DNA of 64,000 nucleotides, from NCBI RefSeq assembly GCF_029691405.1, contig NZ_CP121467.1, positions 1,674,001-1,738,000 of the forward strand, in the 5' to 3' direction. A program made the position numbers and the translations under genes. The notes under the pieces were generated by a model. That model was not told the origin of the DNA, did not search any database, and worked only from the letters and a program-made list of their open reading frames with translations. Shown piece by piece: positions 8,820 through 15,340 of this stretch. This stretch comes from Streptococcus sp. D7B5 (GTDB lineage Bacteria; Bacillota; Bacilli; Lactobacillales; Streptococcaceae). Numbering within the stretch: position 1 is the stretch's first letter; each line of letters begins with the position of its first letter.

Positions 8820-10067
8820 ATGTCCCATAATGATTCTATCCTAAATATTCTTGGAATTAAAGATAAAAATATTAAAATTATTTCTGTTGAAGAAGCTGAA
8901 CACAACAACGATTCTGTTAAAGAGTATATAACGCTAATAACAGCTACTCTTTCTTATCCGATTAATCGTTGTCGTAACTGTGGCTTTCCCACAGTTAATA
9001 AGGATGGCTTTCGCAAAACTCATGTACGACTGGCAAGTTTAAATGGGAGAAGATATGAACTAGAGCTTCGTAAACAACGCTATAAATGTAAATCATGCCA
9101 TACTACTTTTGGTGCTATTACTAATTTAACCAAAGAAAATCAAACCTTATCCAGTGATCTCAAAAATCAAATCATGCTTTTAGCTCGTAAAGGCTTATCT
9201 GGTCAGCTTATTGCTGAAATGTGTCACTGCTCTCCTAGCAGTGTTCGTCGAACAATCTTAGAGCGCATGGAACCACACTATCGTGTGGCTAAGTTGCCTA
9301 AGCATCTATGTTTTGACGAGTTTCGTTCAATTAAGTCTGTGATGTCCTTTATCTGTTGTGACGCTGAAACCCACCAAATTGTCACAAAGTTACAGGATCG
9401 TCTATCACCTACCATTGTTGATTATTTTGAAAGTCGTTATTCAAAAGCCGAACGCGAATGCGTTCAATCAGTTGTAATTGATTTAAATGCTCAATATCAA
9501 AGTTTTATCTATCGCCTTTTCCCTAATGCCAATATCATTATTGATCGCTTCCACCTTGTACAATTAGCTGGTCGCGCTTTGGACAATTGTCGTATCTCTA
9601 TCCTAAAGCAACTTGATAAACAGAGCCAAGAATATAAAATTATGAAGTCACATTGGAAGCTATTCCATAAAAAAGCTGAAGATCTTCACCCTGAAGAAGT
9701 AGTTTTTCTTCGCGGCGTTAAACAATATATGACTCGCCAAAATGCTGTTGATCTCATTACTAGTAAATTTTCCAAGTTCGCTGAAGTATACCAAACTTAC
9801 CAAGATATCACGAAAGCCCTAAACGAGCGCAATAGTGAATTACTAGAGTCAACCATCTTAGACTACCAAAAAACCAATACAGAAATGGATACTGCTATTC
9901 AAACCCTTCGTCAAAACAGAAAATATGTCTTAAATAGCGCTAAATTTGAATACTCTAATGGTCCTTTAGAAGGCATCAATCGCAAAATCAAAACCCTAAA
10001 ACGAACTTGTTATGGTTTTGCCAATCAAAAATTTTTCTTTTTAAGAATCGATTGTATTTTTTCGTAA
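8820..10067 (+). CDS. ISL3-family transposase
   Basis: A DDE transposase of 415 aa. The N-terminal zinc-finger-like region has CRNCGFPTV at about residues 49-57 and CKSCHTTF at about 93-100. A helix-turn-helix follows (about 125-160). The DDE core is visible as CFDEFRS (about 175), VIDLNAQYQSFI and IIDRFHLVQLAGRAL, and the C-terminal SNGPLEGINRKIKTLKRTCYGF is the ISL3 signature. The reading frame is intact and ends next to a strong terminator, so it may be active. Confidence 0.93.
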   Translation: MSHNDSILNILGIKDKNIKIISVEEAEHNNDSVKEYITLITATLSYPINRCRNCGFPTVNKDGFRKTHVRLASLNGRRYELELRKQRYKCKSCHTTFGAITNLTKENQTLSSDLKNQIMLLARKGLSGQLIAEMCHCSPSSVRRTILERMEPHYRVAKLPKHLCFDEFRSIKSVMSFICCDAETHQIVTKLQDRLSPTIVDYFESRYSKAERECVQSVVIDLNAQYQSFIYRLFPNANIIIDRFHLVQLAGRALDNCRISILKQLDKQSQEYKIMKSHWKLFHKKAEDLHPEEVVFLRGVKQYMTRQNAVDLITSKFSKFAEVYQTYQDITKALNERNSELLESTILDYQKTNTEMDTAIQTLRQNRKYVLNSAKFEYSNGPLEGINRKIKTLKRTCYGFANQKFFFLRIDCIFS

Positions 10068-10103
10068 AAAAATACCCCCTACATTTTCGTAGGAAGTATT
10101 TTT
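10066..10103. terminator. IS transposase terminator, bidirectional
   Basis: AAAAATAC-CC-CCTAC, loop ATTTTC, then GTAGG-AA-GTATTTTT: paired arms with one internal loop, flanked by A and T runs. It starts at the transposase stop. Confidence 0.75.
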
Positions 10104-10153
10104 AGTCAACCATACCAGTTGACAGATATCCCACTTAGGACATTTTCCTACAA

Positions 10154-10224
10154 GGGGTCCCGAGCGCTTAGTGGGAATTTGTACCCCTTATCGATACAAA
10201 TTCCCCGTAGGCGCTAGGGACCTC
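10154..10224. repeat. Tn917/Tn3-family terminal inverted repeat with long imperfect palindrome
   Basis: The sequence begins GGGGTCCCGAGCGC, the typical Tn3-family terminus and, as I recall, the end of Tn917. Two 30-base arms (10154-10183 and 10195-10224) are imperfect inverted copies around CCCCTTATCGA. It marks the edge of the erm(B) segment and lies 21 bases from the IS right end. The rest of a Tn917 (resolvase, transposase) is absent. Confidence 0.75.
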
Positions 10225-10319
10225 TTTAGCTTCTTGGAAGCTGTCAGTAGTATATCTAATAATTTATCTCCATTCCCTTTAGTAACGTGTAACTTTCCAA
10301 ATTTAAAAAAGCGACTCAT
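10188..10319 (-). CDS. Small ORF downstream of erm(B), 43 aa
   Basis: Begins MSRFFKFGKLHVTKGNGDK after a GGGAGGAAAT ribosome site and starts 5 bases below the erm(B) stop, so it is co-transcribed with erm(B). It is basic and has no recognised domain. The stop falls inside the Tn917-type terminal repeat. The same short frame accompanies erm(B) in many elements. Function unknown. Confidence 0.6.
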   Translation of the reverse strand: MSRFFKFGKLHVTKGNGDKLLDILLTASKKLKRSLAPTGNLYR

Positions 10320-10323
10320 AGAA

Positions 10324-11061
10324 TTATTTCCTCCCGTTAAATAATAGATAACTATTAAAAATAGACAATACTTGCTCATAAGTAATGGTACTTAAATTGT
10401 TTACTTTGGCGTGTTTCATTGCTTGATGAAACTGATTTTTAGTAAACAGTTGACGATATTCTCGATTGACCCATTTTGAAACAAAGTACGTATATAGCTT
10501 CCAATATTTATCTGGAACATCTGTGGTATGGCGGGTAAGTTTTATTAAGACACTGTTTACTTTTGGTTTAGGATGAAAGCATTCCGCTGGCAGCTTAAGC
10601 AATTGCTGAATCGAGACTTGAGTGTGCAAGAGCAACCCTAGTGTTCGGTGAATATCCAAGGTACGCTTGTAGAATCCTTCTTCAACAATCAGATAGATGT
10701 CAGACGCACGGCTTTCAAAAACCACTTTTTTAATAATTTGTGTGCTTAAATGGTAAGGAATATTCCCAACAATTTTATACCTCTGTTTGTTAGGGAATTG
10801 AAACTGTAGAATATCTTGGTGAATTAAAGTGACACGAGTATTCAGTTTTAATTTTTCTGACGATAAGTTGAATAGATGACTGTCTAATTCAATAGACGTT
10901 ACCTGTTTACTTATTTTAGCCAGTTTCGTCGTTAAATGCCCTTTACCTGTTCCAATTTCGTAAACGGTATCGGTTTCTTTTAAATTCAATTGTTTTATTA
11001 TTTGGTTGAGTACTTTTTCACTCGTTAAAAAGTTTTGAGAATATTTTATATTTTTGTTCAT
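10324..11061 (-). CDS. erm(B): 23S rRNA adenine-N6-methyltransferase Erm(B)
   Basis: Dimethylates A2058 of 23S rRNA, giving macrolide-lincosamide-streptogramin B resistance. The 245 aa are full length: [13 protein letters not shown] at the start, the SAM-binding motif [12 protein letters not shown] at about residues 34-44 and the catalytic motif [10 protein letters not shown] at about 100-107. The C-terminal lobe ends [19 protein letters not shown] precedes the ATG. Expression is controlled by the ErmBL leader upstream. A second resistance gene in the same element as tet(M), it is probably inducible here because the leader is complete. Confidence 0.98.
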   Translation of the reverse strand: MNKNIKYSQNFLTSEKVLNQIIKQLNLKETDTVYEIGTGKGHLTTKLAKISKQVTSIELDSHLFNLSSEKLKLNTRVTLIHQDILQFQFPNKQRYKIVGNIPYHLSTQIIKKVVFESRASDIYLIVEEGFYKRTLDIHRTLGLLLHTQVSIQQLLKLPAECFHPKPKVNSVLIKLTRHTTDVPDKYWKLYTYFVSKWVNREYRQLFTKNQFHQAMKHAKVNNLSTITYEQVLSIFNSYLLFNGRK

Positions 11062-11185
11062 GTAATCTCTCCTGAAGTGATTACATCTATAAACAAATAC
11101 AGAAGTTAAACGATTTGTTTGTAATTTTAGTTATCTGTTTAAAAAGTCATAAGATTAGTCACTGGTAGGAATTAATCTAACGTAT

Positions 11186-11269
11186 TTATTTATCTCCGTA
11201 ATCACTGTTTTTAGTCTGTTTCAAAACAGTAGATGTTTTATCTACATTACGCATTTGGAACACCAACAT
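11186..11269 (-). CDS. ermBL: ErmBL leader peptide, 27 aa
   Basis: Starts MLVFQMRNVDK, the erythromycin-sensing arrest sequence in which stalling occurs at codon Asp10 (literature), with a strong AAGGAGGG site. It ends KQTKNSDYGDK. The version I recall has Ala where this one has Gly26, a position beyond the stall codon. The 124 bases between this stop and erm(B) hold the alternative hairpins that hide the erm(B) ribosome site. Confidence 0.92.
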   Translation of the reverse strand: MLVFQMRNVDKTSTVLKQTKNSDYGDK

Positions 11270-11317
11270 GACGAATCCCTCCTTCTTAATTACAAATTTT
11301 TAGCATCTAATTTAACT

Positions 11318-11485
11318 TCAATTCCTATTATACAAAATTTTAAGATAATGCACTATCAACACACTCTTAAGTTTGCTTCTAAGTCTTATTTCCATAACTT
11401 CTTTTACGTTTCCGCCATTCTTTGCTGTTTCGATTTTTATGATATGGTGCAAGTCAGCACGAACACGAACCGTCTTATCTCCCAT
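11318..11485 (-). pseudogene. Truncated omega (RHH copy-control repressor) remnant
   Basis: A 55-codon frame whose first 31 residues (MGDKTVRVRADLHH onward to KEVM) match residues 25-55 of the 71-aa omega repressor of pSM19035/pAMbeta1, from memory. The first 24 residues of omega and its C-terminal helix are missing. After residue 31 the frame runs into unrelated sequence that also contains the erm leader promoter. The ribbon-helix-helix strand and first helix remain. Its ATG lies inside the last codons of orf20. Probably non-functional, but it fingerprints the plasmid origin of the erm(B) block. Confidence 0.8.
11327..11332 (-). promoter_or_regulatory. -10 box of the erm(B) leader promoter
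   Basis: TATAAT on the minus strand, about 60 bases before the ErmBL start and inside the omega remnant. A good -35 at 17 bases is not obvious. Confidence 0.55.
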
Positions 11486-12695
11486 TATATCCTTTTTTTG
11501 TTGTTATCACGTCCTGTTCTTTTACTGACTGTTGCTTCAAAATCTGCTTGTGTCGGTCTGTCAGTTTCGCATGGTCGAGAATGTCTTTTACAACCTGCGT
11601 CTGGTTGATTTCATCAAGTTTAATCGCAACCTTTAAGGTCGGGGCAACTTGATGAGATAGCCAGTTCAGCGTCCTTTGGAAGGAGTAAGGCTCTGGTTTT
11701 GTGGTTAGTTTTAATCGTTCACGATTGTTCCCAATAAACCAAGCCCATTCTTCATTCAGTTTCCAATCAGAACGAGGTTTGGAATCGTCTTTATCTACAA
11801 AACGGATATACCGATTGATAATTTTAAAGGCGGTATGCTCTGGATTGTCATAGACGAGTAAATCACGGACTGCATAATAGGCACGCTCATTTTTCAATCG
11901 AATCTCAAAACGGTTTTTTACTTCTGCGTCTTCAATGGGAATATCATTTTTCTTGTACTGCTCGTAGTCCTTTTCATAGATACAGAAATAAACTTCACTT
12001 TGTAATGAACCGATATAGAGGGTGTTTCCCATACATTCCTTTTCCTCTTTGCGTACCAGTTCGCCACTGCGATAGCTTTTAAAACTGCGGAAGACGGAGA
12101 TACATTCTTCCTGTTGGCACTTTTCAGTGAGTACAGGGATATTCAAAATCCCTGTCTTATCGTTAATGGCAAGGTCAAGGCGTTTCATCACACCGCCAGC
12201 CACCAAAACGTCCATAAAGAACTCATACCAGCTTCTTTGTTGTGCCAGAAGATAGCTTTCAAATTGTCTGCACCCACGACCTTTCAATTCCACCAGAACT
12301 CCTTTGTCCAGTTCATGGGAGCAAAGGACGAATATGTCGCCTAAAGCATAATGCTCTGAATAAGAATAGAAACCATAGTCCTCATGAAGAAAATAGGACA
12401 GTTTCAGTTGTAAGATGTTTTCGACCACCTGCTGTACGTCTGTTGTCGGAAAGCGAATCCTTACATAATCAAACAGCATTTCAAGGGGAGCGTCGGGATT
12501 GAAGCGTTCCAGAGCTTCCCAAAGGGACTGCTGTAAATCCTCTGATGGCTTGACTTTTCCTGTTTCAATATCGCTTAGATACTGCCTTGTAATACCAGTC
12601 GCAACAGCTAAACGGTTTTGAGATAGTCCATAAGCCAAGCGTTTTTCTTTTAAATGCTGTAACCAAGTTTGTTCATTCAGTAAAAATCCCTCCAA
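11475..12695 (-). CDS. orf20: Orf20 relaxase / replication initiator (Rep_trans type), altered C-terminus
   Basis: A relaxase that nicks oriT and starts rolling-circle replication, related to ICEBs1 NicK. The 406 aa have an N-terminal Xre-type helix-turn-helix (about 12-60, LSQNRLAVATGITRQYLSDIE) followed by the Rep_trans replication-initiation domain. The last codons (YNGR) read into DNA that belongs to the truncated omega gene, so the native 3' end was replaced when the erm(B) block inserted. A GGAGGG lies over the start region. The ATG at 12695 overlaps that site, and translation may begin a few codons later. Confidence 0.93.
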   Translation of the reverse strand: MEGFLLNEQTWLQHLKEKRLAYGLSQNRLAVATGITRQYLSDIETGKVKPSEDLQQSLWEALERFNPDAPLEMLFDYVRIRFPTTDVQQVVENILQLKLSYFLHEDYGFYSYSEHYALGDIFVLCSHELDKGVLVELKGRGCRQFESYLLAQQRSWYEFFMDVLVAGGVMKRLDLAINDKTGILNIPVLTEKCQQEECISVFRSFKSYRSGELVRKEEKECMGNTLYIGSLQSEVYFCIYEKDYEQYKKNDIPIEDAEVKNRFEIRLKNERAYYAVRDLLVYDNPEHTAFKIINRYIRFVDKDDSKPRSDWKLNEEWAWFIGNNRERLKLTTKPEPYSFQRTLNWLSHQVAPTLKVAIKLDEINQTQVVKDILDHAKLTDRHKQILKQQSVKEQDVITTKKGYNGR

Positions 12696-12703
12696 TCAAA
12701 AAG

Positions 12704-12739
12704 GCGTATGTCAACTTTTAAAGCCCATTTGACATACGC
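12704..12739 (-). promoter_or_regulatory. Hairpin before orf20, possible attenuator
   Basis: GCGTATGTCAA (12704-12714) and TTGACATACGC (12729-12739) are perfect inverted complements. On the minus strand the stem is followed by CCTTTTTG and then the orf20 ribosome site. It lies between oriT and the relaxase gene. Confidence 0.6.
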
Positions 12740-12797
12740 TGAAATTTTGTAAATCCCTTGTAACCAAAGGATTTTCTAATGTTTTTTTGACTGTTTC

Positions 12798-12920
12798 CTG
12801 TCGATTTGTACCCCCCTGTTAGATACGGGGGGTTAAGTGCTGGCGTGGCTATTGCCACACCAGCCAGCAAGATCAGTCCACACCTGCGACTTCCGCTTCG
12901 CACGTCGCCTGCGTGGACTG
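12798..12920. other. oriT: oriT of the Tn916-type element
   Basis: Three stacked inverted repeats lie between orf20 and orf21. The first is ACCCCCCTGTTAGATACGGG onward at 12810-12833. The second is GCTGG/CCAGC with GTGGC/GCCAC at 12839-12864. The third is CAGTCCAC/GTGGACTG at 12874-12920. On the minus strand the first reads CTAACAGGGGGGT, which matches the nic-site arm of the ICEBs1 oriT as I remember it. Tn916 oriT is known to lie in this interval. The third stem overlaps the original 3' end of orf21. Confidence 0.85.
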
Positions 12921-12989
12921 TCTGCTGTTGGATAACTTTTTAATTTCCTCCAAGAAATCATATCCTTTTGGTACAAGGGGAGTATAAAA

Positions 12990-14258
12990 CTATGATATGA
13001 CACTTGTTCCTACATCAACATAGCCACGACCTTTGATTCGCTTTAAGAAGAAATCCTTTTGTACGTCACTGCCAAACATCATGCCATAGCCCATTTCAGA
13101 CATACGACCTAAAGCCACTCTGAAATTAAACTGATCACGGATTCCGTCGCCTAAATATTTTGCGTCTGGACGTTGACAAGCCAGTATTAGAAAGAAGCCA
13201 GCTTGACGACCTAACATGACAATCTGTTTCAGCTTATTCATAACTGCGGTGTTTTCTTTTGTTCCCAGCATTTCCATGAAAGCGACGTATTCATCAAAGA
13301 TTAAGAAGTGTGCCGGGAGACCTAAGTAAGCATAATTTTTGCCAGTCTTATAGTTCTTCATCTGCTTCATTTCCTCACTACGTTTCATCATTTCTTCATA
13401 GAATGTTTCAATGCAAGAAAGCAAGTCTTCTTTTCTATAGTAGACATTTGCCATCACAGAACCTAAGTCCGCAAGGTCAGCATTTTTCGGGTCAAGAATA
13501 TACAGTTTTGAATCTGTATGAAGCAAGGCTTCAATCAGTGTCAGTATAAAGTAAGTTTTACCGCCACCTGTACCACCAGCAATCAACATATGAGGGAGCT
13601 TATCATATTCCCACCATACGTTTTTCATTAAGCGAAGTTTACCATCTTTAGCTTCTACTTCATCAATAGAAATACGACTGGCTATGGTGTCATAGAGCAA
13701 AGTATATTCCACATAGGAATCCTTTAACTCTTTATCCGTCAGCTCACAGTACAAGCCACTCTCTAATTTCTTTTCCAAGTGTAAGAGTTGGTCTTGATAT
13801 TTTCCCAGCGTGATTTCCACCCGTATCTGTATCAAGCCATTTTTAAGTCGATAATACATTTTAGGGAAGTAGGTTATCTTTTCCTTTGTACGACCAGCAC
13901 TATCTTTAAAGAAACCCTCTGTTTTGACCTGTTCAGATTCATACCACTTGTTTTCAAGTATCATCTTTGCCAGTTTTTGACGGTGGTAAAGTTGTTTAAC
14001 CGTATCATAGCGAACCCGTTTGAATACAAACGCTACCAGCAAGCAGATAAGAATTGCGACACTGAAACTGATAATTAAATAGGGAATGTCAATCTTATCT
14101 GCTTGTGATAGGTTAAAATCCTGCCAGTTGATCTGCTGGATTGTCTTCACATGAAACAGTCCGACAACCAGCAGGAAAACAGGCAGGAGTGACGCTATCG
14201 TAAAATGAAAGACTAAATCTTTACCAGATGGGCGAATCCTTTTACCACGCTGTTTCAT
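12990..14258 (-). CDS. orf21: Orf21 FtsK/SpoIIIE-type coupling protein, truncated by an amber codon
   Basis: The coupling ATPase (TcpA/ConQ group) that feeds relaxase-bound DNA to the channel. It has two N-terminal transmembrane helices (about 20-38 and 57-80), an FtsK domain with Walker A AGGTGGGKTY near residue 228 and a Walker B-like HFLIFDEYVAF. The frame ends after 422 codons at TAG (12990-12992). Reading through it continues FYTPLVPKGYDFLEE and stops at 12873, giving 461 aa, the size I recall for Tn916 Orf21. A single G-to-T change (GAG to TAG) explains this. Whether the 38-residue loss abolishes transfer is unknown. Confidence 0.93.
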   Translation of the reverse strand: MKQRGKRIRPSGKDLVFHFTIASLLPVFLLVVGLFHVKTIQQINWQDFNLSQADKIDIPYLIISFSVAILICLLVAFVFKRVRYDTVKQLYHRQKLAKMILENKWYESEQVKTEGFFKDSAGRTKEKITYFPKMYYRLKNGLIQIRVEITLGKYQDQLLHLEKKLESGLYCELTDKELKDSYVEYTLLYDTIASRISIDEVEAKDGKLRLMKNVWWEYDKLPHMLIAGGTGGGKTYFILTLIEALLHTDSKLYILDPKNADLADLGSVMANVYYRKEDLLSCIETFYEEMMKRSEEMKQMKNYKTGKNYAYLGLPAHFLIFDEYVAFMEMLGTKENTAVMNKLKQIVMLGRQAGFFLILACQRPDAKYLGDGIRDQFNFRVALGRMSEMGYGMMFGSDVQKDFFLKRIKGRGYVDVGTSVIS

Positions 14259-14286
14259 GCGAAAAAGTCTCCTTTCTACCTAGCGA

Positions 14287-14673
14287 CTATTTGTCTTGTG
14301 TCGGTTCTTTCTTTGCTTGTGGTTGAGCTTTGAATGAACTAGAATCCTTTGTCAGCACAATATCGTCTGCCTTGATATACCAGTCAACATCTGCTCCTTG
14401 ATAGGTGGCAGTAGCAACGGTGTCCGCAATGGGATTGATAAGTTCCACCCGTGCGTTATAATCAAACTCTTTCAAAGGCACGCTGGCAGGAATACTTACT
14501 TGAATCATGCGTCCTTGTCCTTTGGATTTTAAGTCATAGGTACGTTCCTTGATTTCATCTGAAACCGACCCGTCTTCATTTTGGATTCTCACTTCACGAC
14601 GTAGAGCAGAGAATTTCAATTCTCCAAAAGTCGTGTCTTTATCTAATACAATGCCATTTGCTAATCTCATCAT
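14287..14673 (-). CDS. orf22: Orf22, DUF961/YdcP family (HelP-like)
   Basis: A 128-aa soluble protein of the DUF961 (YdcP) family. The ICEBs1 member, HelP, is a helicase processivity factor needed for element replication and transfer, and Tn916 Orf22 and Orf23 are reported homologues (literature memory). No catalytic motif is expected. It ends with a Lys/Gln-rich tail. It lies between orf23 and orf21 in the same operon, each gap under 30 bases. Confidence 0.9.
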   Translation of the reverse strand: MMRLANGIVLDKDTTFGELKFSALRREVRIQNEDGSVSDEIKERTYDLKSKGQGRMIQVSIPASVPLKEFDYNARVELINPIADTVATATYQGADVDWYIKADDIVLTKDSSSFKAQPQAKKEPTQDK

Positions 14674-14688
14674 TTTTCCTCTCTTTCT

Positions 14689-15003
14689 TTATTCTTTTAT
14701 CATGTCGTCAGCATGTAAAAGGTAATTTGTAAAACCACGAGTGCCGATTTTGTAGCCCTCTGCGGTAATACGTGGATTGACTAACTTCACACGTTCCTCA
14801 AAGCCGAAATGTTTTTCGCCAGCTTCAGCAGGAAGCACCACCACAATATCATCTGCTCTTTGAACATCAGAATAGAGATTATAGCTTCTTGATAAGACAG
14901 TTAGCCGTCCGTTGATTCTTCGCTGAACGACTTTATCCTCGCCAGCAAATTCTAAATTGCCGAATGTTTTTTCCATGTTGGGAATCACAAATTTAAGTTC
15001 CAT
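14689..15003 (-). CDS. orf23: Orf23, DUF961/YdcP family (HelP-like)
   Basis: A 104-aa paralogue of Orf22: both start with an MELKF/LKFSA-type strand, share a central basic segment and end in a YxxKADD/LLHADDM motif. It probably has the same accessory replication role. It is the first full-size gene of the transfer operon, preceded only by orf24. Confidence 0.9.
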   Translation of the reverse strand: MELKFVIPNMEKTFGNLEFAGEDKVVQRRINGRLTVLSRSYNLYSDVQRADDIVVVLPAEAGEKHFGFEERVKLVNPRITAEGYKIGTRGFTNYLLHADDMIKE

Positions 15004-15025
15004 ATTTTTACCTATCCTTTCTTTT

Positions 15026-15100
15026 TTATTGGCTGAATGAATGTTTGATGGTCTTAAAGAGTGGGGAACGACCTTTTGATTCTTGATTTTTTGTTTTCAT
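15026..15100 (-). CDS. orf24: Orf24, 24-aa peptide at the element's left end
   Basis: MKTKNQESKGRSPLFKTIKH followed by SFSQ, with GAAAGGAAGTG before the ATG. It matches the position of orf24 in Tn916. Short, basic, function unknown. Confidence 0.6.
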   Translation of the reverse strand: MKTKNQESKGRSPLFKTIKHSFSQ

Positions 15101-15124
15101 AAGTTCACTTCCTTTCAAAATCGG

Positions 15125-15163
15125 GTAAAAAAATAGACACCTCATTTTTTGAAGTGTCTACCT
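15125..15163 (-). terminator. Terminator at the left end of the element, upstream of orf24
   Basis: On the minus strand TAGACACTTC/GAGGTGTCTA (15132-15160) is followed by TTTTTTT. It would stop transcripts entering from the chromosome. Known Tn916 biology is that the transfer operon is read only after circularisation, so this stem may limit leaky expression. Confidence 0.75.
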
Positions 15164-15244
15164 ATTAAATATTCAAATTTTATTGGAAGTATCTTTATAT
15201 CTTCACTTTTCAAGGATAAATCGTCGTATCAAAGCTCATTCATA

Positions 15245-15340
15245 AGTAGTAAATTAGTAGTAAATTGAGTGGTTTTGACCTTGATAAAGTGTGATAAGTC
15301 CAGTTTTTATGCGGATAACTAGATTTTTATGCTATTTTTC
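15245..15340. repeat. Left terminus of Tn916 with Int arm-type (DR2) repeats
   Basis: Two tandem copies of AGTAGTAAATT (15245-15255, 15256-15266) match the core of the Int N-domain site known from Tn916 work. An AT-rich terminus ends near CTATTTTT at 15333-15339. Next come CATATA and AAAAAAT, i.e. a TTTTT-N6-AAAAA target as preferred by Tn916. CATATA is probably the 6-bp coupling sequence. Confidence 0.8.

Larger units (their letters stand above)
8693..10132 (+). mobile_element. ISL3-family insertion sequence (IS1167-like), about 1.44 kb
   Basis: A single transposase gene is flanked by imperfect inverted repeats. The left GGGGTATACACTTTCTGGTATGG (8693-8715) and the inverted right GGGATATCTGTCAACTGGTATGG (10110-10132) match at 15 of 23 positions. 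The 1,440-bp length is close to that recalled for IS1167. The 8 bases outside each end differ, so no target duplication is visible and the ends may have been trimmed or the copy is old. It lies in opposite orientation to the transfer genes. Confidence 0.75.
1..15340. mobile_element. Tn916-family conjugative element (Tn6002/Tn1545-like), partial
   Basis: This is the tet(M)-to-left-end part of a Tn916-type integrative conjugative element. Seen in order on the minus strand are tet(M) with its leader, orf13 to orf24 of the transfer module, oriT hairpins between orf20 and orf21, and terminal 11-bp Int-arm repeats. An erm(B) insert of about 2.85 kb separates orf20 from orf19, as in Tn6002 and Tn1545 (recalled from the literature). 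Integrase, excisionase and orf5 to orf10 would lie beyond base 1 and are not in the window. The right boundary is placed at the switch into the OFA transporter gene near 15,335-15,345; it cannot be fixed to the base without an empty site. Confidence 0.93.
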
